64,000 nucleotides of DNA from NCBI GenBank assembly GCA_965223245.1, contig CBDCVY010000013.1:3038001-3102000 (forward strand). Direction: 5' to 3'. Numbering within the stretch: position 1 is the first letter of the stretch; each line of letters begins with the position of its first letter. Shown here piece after piece: positions 9,582 to 18,803 of the stretch. The position numbers were made by a program, and so were the translations under genes. The notes under the pieces were generated by a model. That model was not told where the DNA came from and made no database searches. It saw only the letters and a list, made by a program, of their open reading frames with translations. The DNA is from CBDCVY01 sp965223245 (lineage in GTDB: Bacteria > Nitrospinota > Nitrospinia > Nitrospinales > Nitrospinaceae).

Positions 9582-10330
9582 TGAAACTCCTCCCTTTAAT
9601 TGATTGTTGATCAATTCACCTTCTAACGCTTTTGTCGAAAAACTAAGACAATAAAATAACTAATGTAACCTTTTTGAAGTAGTCGATTTTATTACAAGCT
9701 CTTTCGGTTATGCAAGGAAATTCAATGTTTCTAACTGCTTCGATCATAATTTCGGAATAGAAAGGTTTTAAATAACAATTAGTTAGTCACCAAAAAAAAT
9801 AACCTTTTATTGGTATATAAAGTAGCGTTTTTTCGTAAAAATAAAAAATTTTATGCACTTTTTAGGTTATTGGGTTAGACAGCGAGTGAGCATCTAATTA
9901 ATAAAAATAGATGATTAGGATTGAGAAAGTCACGGAAATCACTTTTTCTTGATTAGTTTTAGGATAATTGACTTAGTCAAGACAAGGAAAAAGTCCTAAG
10001 AAGGAAATTAGAAATTCCTCACTTTAGCCTCAATCTAGAGTTTAGAATAATATTCCAGATTTATTTTCGCTAATTACGTTTCCTTGCCTAATTATTCTTA
10101 AATTGAGCCCTATTTAGTGGCAGGTACCCTAGGCAGAAAAATATTCATAAACCTTGATTTGATTTGATTTTGGTAGGTTAATCCTTTAGTATTCTCCTTT
10201 TTCTTATCTTATCAATTGAAGCACTGGGAAAATCTTGTTCCTATCTTCAATTTCTACAAACAATCATTGATAACACTTTTATAAATTTTATCTTGCAAAT
10301 ATAGACTTTCTTTAAAAAGGAAATTGGCTA
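9582..10330. other. 749-bp region without genes, partly the leader of oadA
   Basis: No convincing reading frame. It must hold the promoters of the divergent exported repeat gene and of the oad operon. Local pairing is possible: GAGAAAGT with ACTTTTTC near 9921-9950, and CATCTA with TAGATG near 9890-9912. The palindrome TGACTTAGTCA lies near 9970. The last 60 bp contain AAAAAGGA as the oadA ribosome binding site. The leader is long for this compact genome, but I cannot name a riboswitch class. Confidence 0.5.
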
Positions 10331-12133
10331 ATGGAAACAAACTCCAATCCTTTAAAAATAACTGAAGTTGTTTTAAGAGATGCTCATCAATCTTTACTAG
10401 CAACACGAATGAAAACGGAAGACATGCTTCCGATTGCTGAGAAATTGGACTCTGTAGGATTTTTCTCTCTTGAAATGTGGGGTGGGGCTACCTTTGATAC
10501 CTGCATTCGATTTTTAAACGAAGACCCTTGGGATAGAGTTCGTACTCTTAAAAAAAAGATGCCGAAAACTCCCTTTCAGATGTTGTTACGGGGACAAAAT
10601 TGTGTAGGTTACCGGCATTATGCAGACGATATTGTTGAAAAGTTTGTAAAACAATCTGCAGATGTGGGTATTGATATTTTTAGAATATTTGATGCTCTAA
10701 ATGATTTAAGGAATATTGAAGTTGCTGTTAAAACTGCAAAGAAGGCAGGGGGAACAGTTGAAGGGTGCATTAGTTACACCGTAAGTCCAGTTCATAATAT
10801 TGAACTATATTTGAAAATGGCTAAAGACCTTGAAGAAATCGGTTCAGATATTCTTTGCATAAAAGATATGGCGGGTTTGTTAACCCCGCAAGTCGTTGGT
10901 CCCCTCATTCGAGAAATAAAAAAAACAATTAAAATTCCGGTTCACCTTCATTCTCATGCTACGACGGGATTAGTGGGAATGAATATGCAATGTGCTATCG
11001 ACGCCGGGGTAGATATGATAGACACTGCTATTTCAAGCATGTCCATGGGAACTTCACACTATGCCACTGAGTGTATAGTTGCAGCTTTAAAAGGGACCCC
11101 AAGAGAAACCGGGTTGGATCTTTCTCTTCTTGAAGAAATTTCTGATTATTTTAAAGAGGTTCGGAAAAATTATTCTGCCTTTGAAAGCAATTTCATCGGA
11201 GTGGACACAAAAATTCTAGAGTCCCAAATTCCCGGGGGCATGATTTCTAATATGGAAAATCAATTGCGAGAACAAAATGCTCTGGACAAATTAGACGAAG
11301 TTTTAAAAGAAGTACCTCGAGTAAGAAAGGATTTGGGATATCCCCCATTAGTCACACCTTCCAGTCAAATTGTAGGGTCTCAAGCAACTCTAAATGTCTT
11401 GACGGGGGAACGTTATAAAATTATTACAAAAGAAACACGTGAATGCGTACTTGGAAAATATGGAAAACTCCCTGCGGAAATGGATGAAAGTCTGGTACAA
11501 AAAGTTGCAAAGGATAAAAAAATAATTGATTGCCGGCCGGCTGACTTATTAGTTCCTGAGTGGGATACAATTAAAGAAGAAGCAGGAGACAAGGCTAAGT
11601 CAGATGAGGATTTACTAACATATGCCATGTTTCCCAAGGTAGCTTTAAAATTTTTCGAAACTCGTGGCAAACCACTACCTGCAACGGCCTCTTCAGGAAA
11701 TGGTCAACAGGTCGCTCCTCCACCTGCTGCCGCTACTTCATCGCCTGCACAGGTAGCGTCTCCAGCCCAAGGTCATGCCGTTTATAATGTTTCAGTCAAT
11801 GGTCGGCCTTATACTGTTGAAATCGGAGGAAGTCCAGGAGTCCCAGCAGCTCCAACAGCCGCACCACCCCCCGCTGCACCTGCAGCTCCTGTTGCGGCCC
11901 CACCGCCATCCGGTGGAGCAACCAAAGCAATCACTGCTCCTTTACCAGGATCTGTTTTTGCTATTAAAGTTAATGTTGGTGACTCAGTTAATGAGGGAGA
12001 CACCGTAATCATTTTGGAATCGATGAAAATGGAAACTGAAGTCCATTCAAATGTTTCGGGAACCATCGATTCCATATTGGTACAAGAGGGTGCAAATATT
12101 CAGACCGGTGATGAATTGATCTTAATTGCATAA
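10331..12133 (+). CDS. oadA: Oxaloacetate decarboxylase alpha subunit (carboxyltransferase plus biotin domain)
   Basis: 600 residues. The N-terminal carboxyltransferase TIM barrel has the metal-binding motifs LRDAHQSL and HLHSHATTG, with the conserved CIKDMAGLLTP. A linker very rich in Ala and Pro (about 455-530) leads to a biotinyl domain with ESMKMET; the biotinylated lysine is about residue 566. It moves the carboxyl group of oxaloacetate to biotin and hands it to the beta subunit. The stop and the start of the next gene overlap in TAATG. On its own such a protein could be a pyruvate carboxylase B subunit, but the adjoining beta and gamma subunits point to the sodium-pumping decarboxylase. 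Confidence 0.92.
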   Translation: METNSNPLKITEVVLRDAHQSLLATRMKTEDMLPIAEKLDSVGFFSLEMWGGATFDTCIRFLNEDPWDRVRTLKKKMPKTPFQMLLRGQNCVGYRHYADDIVEKFVKQSADVGIDIFRIFDALNDLRNIEVAVKTAKKAGGTVEGCISYTVSPVHNIELYLKMAKDLEEIGSDILCIKDMAGLLTPQVVGPLIREIKKTIKIPVHLHSHATTGLVGMNMQCAIDAGVDMIDTAISSMSMGTSHYATECIVAALKGTPRETGLDLSLLEEISDYFKEVRKNYSAFESNFIGVDTKILESQIPGGMISNMENQLREQNALDKLDEVLKEVPRVRKDLGYPPLVTPSSQIVGSQATLNVLTGERYKIITKETRECVLGKYGKLPAEMDESLVQKVAKDKKIIDCRPADLLVPEWDTIKEEAGDKAKSDEDLLTYAMFPKVALKFFETRGKPLPATASSGNGQQVAPPPAAATSSPAQVASPAQGHAVYNVSVNGRPYTVEIGGSPGVPAAPTAAPPPAAPAAPVAAPPPSGGATKAITAPLPGSVFAIKVNVGDSVNEGDTVIILESMKMETEVHSNVSGTIDSILVQEGANIQTGDELILIA

Positions 12134-13335
12134 TGGAATTCAATCTACAAGAAGCGATATCTAAAATACTGAGCTCCACGGGTTTCATGGGCTTAACTCC
12201 CGGACATGGGGTTATGCTTGTGGTGGCTTGCGTTCTCATCTATCTTGCCATATGGAAAAAGTTTGAGCCTTTACTGTTGCTACCCCTTGGTTTTGGATGC
12301 ATGTTAGCCAATTTACCATTTAGCATGATGGCAAGTACCGATGCCGGAGGTTTGTTTAATACTTTTTATTATGGCGTTAAACATGAAATTCTCCCTCCTC
12401 TAATTTTTATGGGGGTAGGTGCCCTAACCGATTTCGGTCCCTTATTGGCCAATCCTACGACTTTATTGTTAGGAGCGGCGGCTCAAATTGGAGTTTATAC
12501 CACCTTAATCGGAGCAGTGTATTTAGGTTTTGATTTAAAAGAAGCGAGCGCAATAGGTATTATCGGTGGTGCAGATGGGCCCACTTCAATCTTTTTAGCT
12601 GCCAAACTGGCTCCTCATTTATTAGGACCTATTGCAGTTGCAGCATACTCATACATGTCTTTAGTTCCTCTGATCCAGCCTCCTATAATGCGTTTGTTCA
12701 CTACCGAAAAAGAACGCAAGATTAAAATGGAGCAATTAAAACCGATTTCTCAAACTGTAAAAATTATATTCCCTATAGCTGTTACATTGATTTGTGTATT
12801 AATGTTACCCGGAGTAGCTCCTTTATTGGGAATGTTTATGCTGGGAAATATTTTTCGTGAAAGTGGTGTCACAAGTCGATTAAATGAAACCGCACAAACT
12901 CATTTAATTAATATTGTCACAATTATGCTGGCCACTGCTGTAGGATCCTCTATGACTGCTGCAACTTTCTTAACCCTGGATACAATAAAGATTATTGTTT
13001 TAGGATTGCTGGCATTTATTATGGCAACTGCTGGTGGAGTTCTATTTGGGAAACTCATGTGTGTGATTAGCGGAGGAAAAGTCAATCCATTAATTGGATC
13101 TGCAGGGGTTTCTGCTGTTCCCATGGCGGCACGAGTTTCTCAAAAAGTTGGGCAAGAAGAGGATAAATCTAATTTTCTTTTAATGCATGCAATGGGACCA
13201 AACGTGGCAGGGGTTATTGGGAGTGCGGTAGCAGCAGGCGTTTTTCTTTCTTTATTTGGCGGACCTTCTGATCCAGGCTCTTCCCACGCAGCAATAGAAA
13301 CGTTACAAGTTGTTAAATCTTCATTAGGAAAATAA
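12133..13335 (+). CDS. oadB: Sodium-pumping decarboxylase beta subunit
   Basis: Integral membrane subunit (400 residues, about nine to eleven helices) that decarboxylates carboxybiotin and exports sodium. The family motif GGADGPTSIFLA (about 143-154), whose Asp takes part in sodium and carboxybiotin handling, is intact, as is the C-terminal GSAGVSAVPMAARVSQKV. The start overlaps the oadA stop by one base. Homologues serve oxaloacetate, methylmalonyl-CoA and glutaconyl-CoA decarboxylases; the alpha subunit next door decides for oxaloacetate here. Confidence 0.93.
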   Translation: MEFNLQEAISKILSSTGFMGLTPGHGVMLVVACVLIYLAIWKKFEPLLLLPLGFGCMLANLPFSMMASTDAGGLFNTFYYGVKHEILPPLIFMGVGALTDFGPLLANPTTLLLGAAAQIGVYTTLIGAVYLGFDLKEASAIGIIGGADGPTSIFLAAKLAPHLLGPIAVAAYSYMSLVPLIQPPIMRLFTTEKERKIKMEQLKPISQTVKIIFPIAVTLICVLMLPGVAPLLGMFMLGNIFRESGVTSRLNETAQTHLINIVTIMLATAVGSSMTAATFLTLDTIKIIVLGLLAFIMATAGGVLFGKLMCVISGGKVNPLIGSAGVSAVPMAARVSQKVGQEEDKSNFLLMHAMGPNVAGVIGSAVAAGVFLSLFGGPSDPGSSHAAIETLQVVKSSLGK

Positions 13336-13338
13336 TTA

Positions 13339-13611
13339 ATGGTTTGGCAATCTATTCAAGTATCTTTTCTGGCAATGGGTGTTATTTTTTTGGTTTTGTC
13401 AGTACTCATTGGCGTCATTAAAATATTAGATAAACTAATACCCTACAAAGCGCCACCACCTGCCCCCCCTAAACCTTCTTCTGCCCGACCGAAGCAACAA
13501 ACTTCCACTCTGGAAGAAGAAGAGCATCTTGCAGCAATTCAAGCCACTTTAGCCTTTCACTTAGGTAAACAACCACAACAAATTCAAATTTCAAATATTC
13601 AAGCTCGATAA
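13339..13611 (+). CDS. oadG: Oxaloacetate decarboxylase gamma subunit
   Basis: A 90-residue protein with one N-terminal membrane helix (about 8-30), a Pro-rich linker (APPPAPPKPSS) and an acidic helical tail, which is the layout of OadG, the small subunit that assembles the complex. It lies 3 bp after oadB. The His residues often found at the C-terminal end for metal binding are sparse here (one at EEEEHLAA and one at AFHLG). Assignment rests mainly on position and architecture. Confidence 0.8.
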   Translation: MVWQSIQVSFLAMGVIFLVLSVLIGVIKILDKLIPYKAPPPAPPKPSSARPKQQTSTLEEEEHLAAIQATLAFHLGKQPQQIQISNIQAR

Positions 13612-13619
13612 TTTAGGCA

Positions 13620-16600
13620 TTACTTCTTACTACCTATAGAAGAGGGAACGGACAAAATATTTTGGGGAGTTTGCAAAAGGCTCTTCAAGGTTCCAACAAC
13701 TTTTTTTCCTAGGGTGGTTAAAGGAACAGAACTGACCTTTGGGTCCACAAAAGGACCTTTAGCTGAATAATAATTTTTTATTACGCTTCCCTCGTCTCCT
13801 CCCGTAACAATATTTCCAACTACGGGTATGCTTTTAAAAAAATCATCCAGTCCCTTCAACGGAGCAACACCAATTATGGTATTCATAGTATTTTTATTCA
13901 GATCAAATTTTCCGATTAAAGAAAACTTCTGATTTGGGTTTTCATAATAAAAATTCTCAGTATGGGCAACACCTCCAACCACATCAAAATCTCCTGAAAT
14001 TTTAATGAAATCAGAACTTGGGGATTTCAAACGTTCCATATTTGAATGCTCATCTAATGGAAAATCAAACAACTGACAAGCTCCATTCATTAGCCTACCT
14101 ACATGAATCTTACCTTTATTAATAATGAAATGAAGATGCCCCTTTAAGTTCCTCTTAAATTTATCCCAATTCCAACTTGCGCTTTCAAAATCTAATTTTA
14201 TGTATTTCATATCTCCCGTCAAACTTTGATAAAACAAATCTTTAAAAATTCGAAAAAATCCTTTGCTCTTTATTTGGTTTCCAAGAATAGTTCCTTTCCA
14301 TATAGGTTTTTCAAGATTTTTCAAATTTAAATTAGCTTTCATCATGAGTTGACTTTCTTTAGGTAACCCGACAACCAATTTCTTCGTTTCAAGTATTCTA
14401 TTTTTATAATAAAATTTTCCTCTAACATTTTTTAAATCCAAAAGCGGATCTGAATAATTGGCCAAATTAACTTGAATTGTAGCAGACCCTTTTTCAAGAA
14501 GGCCTAATTTTAAAATTTTATCTAATAAGGATTCATTGGATTCTGAGTTATTAAAAGATATAAAGTCATCTAAGCGTAAAACTTTCCCGCCAATCCTGAG
14601 GTCGGCTTGGGGTAAATCATTCAATAATACTTTTGACTCTATATTTATATTGGTTCTTCCTGAAACCAAGTTTCCTTTTGTAAAATCTATTTGAGAATTT
14701 AAAAACTTTAAGTTACCGCTTAATTGAACAGATCGAGTCAAATAAGGTGTTTTGATTTTCCACTTTTTTAAAACAATATCTCCTTCATATTCATATTCTT
14801 CAGGTTTATCAAATGCCCCATTACTATGAAATTCAAAATCAGCTAACCCCTGTTGAGTCCCATTTAATAAAGCAAAATATGCCGAGAAAGAATGAAGGTC
14901 AATATTTCTGGAACCTAATTTCAATTTGAACTCCGGGTTTTCAAATCCAATAATATTCCCACTTCCTAAGACTTTATTTCCATCTAATTCAAAAACTAAT
15001 TTGTTAAAAATAATTTCTCCCTTGGGATCCAATTTGGCAAATGCTTCAATATGGTTAGATATTTTTTCGGGCTTTGAAAACTTTTCCGGAAAACTGTAGG
15101 ACGTATTCGTTAAATCAATATGACTTTCAATATTCATTTCACTTTTATAAAAATTTACTCTTACTGATACATTTGCGGGCCCAACATAGTCTACTTTTCT
15201 CAATATAGGGATATCTGCAAAATCTTCGCTCATAAAATCTGACGATTGAATTAATATTTTCAAATCAGATGTTTCTCCTTTATATCCACTAATTTCTCCA
15301 TCCAAATGGATTGGAGAATCTCCATAAAAAGCCTTTTCAGTCTTAAAAGAAATTTTTTGGTCGTCCCATTCCAATAAAGCATTTAACTGATTTATTGGCC
15401 GAAGTCCATTGATATAAGCAAACGACGCATCTTTGAAACGAATATTAGATTTTTGCAAGCGACTGTCTTTTAGAGGATGAAGCCCCTCCTCATAATAAAA
15501 GTCTGCCTCTCCCTTCAAAAATTTTATTTTTTTTATTATCTTACCTAGTTGCGAATTAGTATCTGCAGGGAGTAAGTGTTGAGCGTTCCAATTTTTCCAT
15601 TCGAAGGTCCCTTGGTATTTTTGATTGGGCACCCTTCTTTTTATAAATATTTCCCCATCAAAATTTTTAACTCGCAGTCCAAAATATTCTCCGGAAAATT
15701 TATTTAAAAATACTTCCCAAGGTCTTTTAATAACATCCCGATTAGAAAGCTTAAGTTTCATTGGGTCACTTTCAAATTCAACTTCCCCTTGAACGTTTGT
15801 AAATGGGTGAGCAAAGCTTTTATCTTTTAAATAAGTATCGCTTAGATTAATTTTTCCTTGAACCCCTATTTCTTCCGGTCTTAAAGGTCCAATTAAACTT
15901 ATTTCTCCTTGAAATTTTCCTAAAAGCTTTTCAACTCCATAGCTAAAATTCTTTGAATCCCTATTTGGAAAAAAATGAAAAACAACTTCCTCTAAATTAG
16001 TAAGGCTCCCTGTTCCACTGATATTTAAATCAAGATTGGGATCGTACCCAACATTAGCAATCTTTCCTTCTATTTTTAATCCCTTTAATTTTCTGAAGTC
16101 TGCGGTTTGTATTTCTAAAAATGAAGTTTCTTTTTTAAATTGATACTTACCAACTAAATGCTTTAACTCAGGGAATTCGGGTCCCAAATCAACGCCATTG
16201 AAATTTAAATTTACTATCAAATTTCGCCTGTTTTCCGGGTCGGTTACACCAAGAAATTGTTCAAACGATCCTTGATATTTAAGTGATTCGATAATCAACT
16301 TCCCTTTGGAAAAACATTTAAGAAACTTTTCAAAAGCCTCTTTGGGTAAAATTTGAAAAGGCAAATAGTGAAGTGAATTTTCTATAAGAAATTCATTTGA
16401 AGAAAGTGATCCATTTATTTTAGGGTTATTAGAAAACACATCATCGATTTCACCTTTTGCTTTAACTTGAAGAGGACCCCCAAAGTAAGTCAATTCATTA
16501 AAAAATACACTTTCATCTTCTAACTTCATTTCAAAGTTAATTTTTTCCCCCACAGGAGTATTTGATTGAGAAATAAACTCACCACGTTTATTAGTGTCAT

Positions 16601-17462
16601 CCAAAATCTCAATCACTCCCTTTGACAGGTTATTTTTTCCTAAAATTCCAGTAATTTTCGATTCAATATTTACAAATCGTGTTCGAGGAATTTGAGAAAG
16701 AAATTGTGCCCCATAGGGCTCTATTGCATTCAATGCCAATTTTTTAATTTTAACGTTTGCAGAATAATTAGCTTGTTTAGCTCCGAGGAGTGAAGAGAAT
16801 TTAATTTTTCCATCCAATGAAATAGAGGTTTTAATATTCCTTTCTTGATAGGGCGGAACTTCTCCATTTACTTGCAAAACTATATTGGAACTTAAAAATG
16901 GTTTCTTTAAATTTAATGAAATATTATTTATTGGAATTAGAATCCCTTGAGGTCTGTTTACTAACCGATCTTCAAATAAAATCCGGCTATTTTTCAATTT
17001 CAATTCATAACTTAAACTGGTTTGCCAAAGAGAAAATGATGAAGTCCCTTGAAAACTTTGAATAGAATTAGTCCCTCCAAAGAAGGTTTCCCCATGTTCA
17101 TTTCTAATAACTTTTATAAAAACTCCCTCTGCCTCCATTGCTTTAATTCGAATATTTCTTTTAAATAAATGTATTAACCTTATGGCGATTTGAATTTTCT
17201 CTGCGGATCCATCAATTTGGCCATTCTCTCTATTCCTAAACTTCACCTGATTCAGTCGAACTTTAAAAATTTCTGCAATTTCAAAATTAGCTTCTGCTAA
17301 GGTAACTTCTTTTTGTGTAAGCCGACTGAGCTCCTCCACAACCAGCTGTCTAATAAGCTCCTTATCACTCAATTGATTATATAAAACCACCCCACCCACC
17401 AATAGGGCTAAACATAATATTAGGGTTAAACTAAAGAAGATTTTTTTAATTACACGTCGCAT
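13620..17462 (-). CDS. Large AsmA-like envelope protein
   Basis: A 1280-residue protein with an N-terminal membrane anchor (FFSLTLILCLALLVGGVVLY) and a long, repetitive beta-rich periplasmic body. The start (KELIRQLVVEELSRLTQKEV, then LAEANFEI and a strand on the features inherited from the membrane) is the AsmA N-terminal pattern. The C-terminal part (SGDFDVVGGVAHTENFYYEN, TIIGVAPLKGLDDFFKSIPVVGNI, then FVDPKV) matches the AsmA_2/YhdP-type end. Proteins of this group form bridges that carry phospholipid between the membranes. Single gene, convergent with oadG by 8 bp and divergent from rlmB. Confidence 0.85.
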   Translation of the reverse strand: MRRVIKKIFFSLTLILCLALLVGGVVLYNQLSDKELIRQLVVEELSRLTQKEVTLAEANFEIAEIFKVRLNQVKFRNRENGQIDGSAEKIQIAIRLIHLFKRNIRIKAMEAEGVFIKVIRNEHGETFFGGTNSIQSFQGTSSFSLWQTSLSYELKLKNSRILFEDRLVNRPQGILIPINNISLNLKKPFLSSNIVLQVNGEVPPYQERNIKTSISLDGKIKFSSLLGAKQANYSANVKIKKLALNAIEPYGAQFLSQIPRTRFVNIESKITGILGKNNLSKGVIEILDDTNKRGEFISQSNTPVGEKINFEMKLEDESVFFNELTYFGGPLQVKAKGEIDDVFSNNPKINGSLSSNEFLIENSLHYLPFQILPKEAFEKFLKCFSKGKLIIESLKYQGSFEQFLGVTDPENRRNLIVNLNFNGVDLGPEFPELKHLVGKYQFKKETSFLEIQTADFRKLKGLKIEGKIANVGYDPNLDLNISGTGSLTNLEEVVFHFFPNRDSKNFSYGVEKLLGKFQGEISLIGPLRPEEIGVQGKINLSDTYLKDKSFAHPFTNVQGEVEFESDPMKLKLSNRDVIKRPWEVFLNKFSGEYFGLRVKNFDGEIFIKRRVPNQKYQGTFEWKNWNAQHLLPADTNSQLGKIIKKIKFLKGEADFYYEEGLHPLKDSRLQKSNIRFKDASFAYINGLRPINQLNALLEWDDQKISFKTEKAFYGDSPIHLDGEISGYKGETSDLKILIQSSDFMSEDFADIPILRKVDYVGPANVSVRVNFYKSEMNIESHIDLTNTSYSFPEKFSKPEKISNHIEAFAKLDPKGEIIFNKLVFELDGNKVLGSGNIIGFENPEFKLKLGSRNIDLHSFSAYFALLNGTQQGLADFEFHSNGAFDKPEEYEYEGDIVLKKWKIKTPYLTRSVQLSGNLKFLNSQIDFTKGNLVSGRTNINIESKVLLNDLPQADLRIGGKVLRLDDFISFNNSESNESLLDKILKLGLLEKGSATIQVNLANYSDPLLDLKNVRGKFYYKNRILETKKLVVGLPKESQLMMKANLNLKNLEKPIWKGTILGNQIKSKGFFRIFKDLFYQSLTGDMKYIKLDFESASWNWDKFKRNLKGHLHFIINKGKIHVGRLMNGACQLFDFPLDEHSNMERLKSPSSDFIKISGDFDVVGGVAHTENFYYENPNQKFSLIGKFDLNKNTMNTIIGVAPLKGLDDFFKSIPVVGNIVTGGDEGSVIKNYYSAKGPFVDPKVSSVPLTTLGKKVVGTLKSLLQTPQNILSVPSSIGSKK

Positions 17463-17632
17463 TTATTCCGGATAATTTTTGGGAGTTTATTCTAAATGTA
17501 GGGTAATTGCCTGATCGGAGTATATCAAATCAAAACTACTTAATTTAAAGAAAACCTTTGGCATCCTTTGACAGTAACTATATTATTAGCTGGGGGCAAA
17601 CAATAAAAATTTTATTTATTTTTGGATAAACC

Positions 17633-18412
17633 ATGAGTCAAAAAACTCAAGACATCCTATACGGAATTCATCCTATTGAAAGCGCATTAAATAATCAAAA
17701 CCGACAGTGTTACAAAATTGTACTTGAAGAGCGTAAACCAAACGAACGATTGAGTGCATTAATATCCCAAGCAGAAAAAATGGGTGTTCGTGTCGAATTC
17801 CTTCCCAGAAACCTATTTCGAAAAAAGTATGGAATCCATGTGCATCAAGGTATTATTGGAATTTTCTCTGCAATTAAATTACTCGACCTGGAAGAATTTC
17901 TAGAATCCGTTTTTCAAAATACCTCTAATCCTATTATAGCTCTATTAGATGAAATTCAAGATCCTCAAAATATGGGAGCCATCATTCGCTCCGCTTACTT
18001 TTTGGGTATTCAAGGAATCATCATTCCAAAAAGAAGGTCAGTCCCTTTAAGTGAAACAGTTGCTAAATGTGCTTCCGGTGCATTAGAGTATTTGCCGGTT
18101 GCAGAGGTCACCAATTTGGCGAGAGCAATTGAAAACTTAAAGAAATCTCAATTTTGGGTAATTGGAGTAGATGCTAAAGGGGAGCGTCTCTGTTTTGATA
18201 TGGATTTTAATGGACCCACTGCATTAATTATCGGGGGGGAAAATAAAGGTATTCGACCCTTAATTAAAAAATCTTGCGATATTTCAATTTCAATACCAAT
18301 GGCGAATCCATCAGGTTCACTAAACGCTTCAGTGGCAAGTTCAATTATTTTTTATGAAATATTAAGACAACGGAAGAGTTTGCCGGGATCCTCGCAGGCT
18401 AAAAAACCATAG
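17633..18412 (+). CDS. rlmB: RlmB-type 23S rRNA 2'-O-methyltransferase (SpoU/TrmH family)
   Basis: 259 residues. An N-terminal substrate-binding domain (ILYGIHPIESALNN to VHQGIIGIF) is followed by the SPOUT knot domain with all three SpoU motifs: LDEIQDPQNMGAIIRSA, ALIIGGENKGI and IPMANPSGSLNASVASSI. RlmB makes Gm2251 in the peptidyl-transferase centre. TrmH/SpoU paralogues with other targets share these motifs, but the N-terminal domain favours RlmB. rpsU runs towards it, with 7 bp between stops. Confidence 0.88.
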   Translation: MSQKTQDILYGIHPIESALNNQNRQCYKIVLEERKPNERLSALISQAEKMGVRVEFLPRNLFRKKYGIHVHQGIIGIFSAIKLLDLEEFLESVFQNTSNPIIALLDEIQDPQNMGAIIRSAYFLGIQGIIIPKRRSVPLSETVAKCASGALEYLPVAEVTNLARAIENLKKSQFWVIGVDAKGERLCFDMDFNGPTALIIGGENKGIRPLIKKSCDISISIPMANPSGSLNASVASSIIFYEILRQRKSLPGSSQAKKP

Positions 18413-18419
18413 GGTTAAA

Positions 18420-18614
18420 TCACCCAGCTCCCCGACGCATGGCAGACTTTCTTTTCTTCTTAGCTTCTTTCTGTTTTCTTTTCTTTTTAACAGAAGGCTT
18501 TTCATAAAATCGACGACGTTTTAACTCTTTCAACAATCCTTCTTTTGTCATTTGCCTTTTTAGGGCTTTCAAAGCTTTATCAACCTGGTTTTGGTGTACA
18601 GTTACTTCTAACAA
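18420..18614 (-). CDS. rpsU: Ribosomal protein bS21
   Basis: Small basic protein of the 30S subunit. The order KALKALKRQMTKEGLLKELK, then RRRFYEKPS and a lysine/arginine-rich tail (KKKRKQKEAKKKRKSAMRR), is bS21. The start is decided by the ribosome binding site: AAGGAGG occupies 18624-18630, so the TTG directly abutting it at 18623 is impossible, while TTG at 18614 leaves a nine-base spacer and yields MLEVTVHQ, close to the family N-terminus. The product has 64 residues. A TTG start on a ribosomal protein is uncommon. Confidence 0.93.
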   Translation of the reverse strand: MLEVTVHQNQVDKALKALKRQMTKEGLLKELKRRRFYEKPSVKKKRKQKEAKKKRKSAMRRGAG

Positions 18615-18803
18615 AAAATCCAACCTCCTTAAATATTCATGGATTACGGGTTAGCCCCAATTGTTTTGATTGAGATAAAGATGTTATTATTAAGGAAGTT
18701 AGAAGGGATGTCAAGGGGGTTGTAAAAATCCTCGGTCACATTTGTTTATTATTTACATTTCTAAATTTACCCAATAATGCTTTTAAAATTAATAGGTTAC
18801 ACT

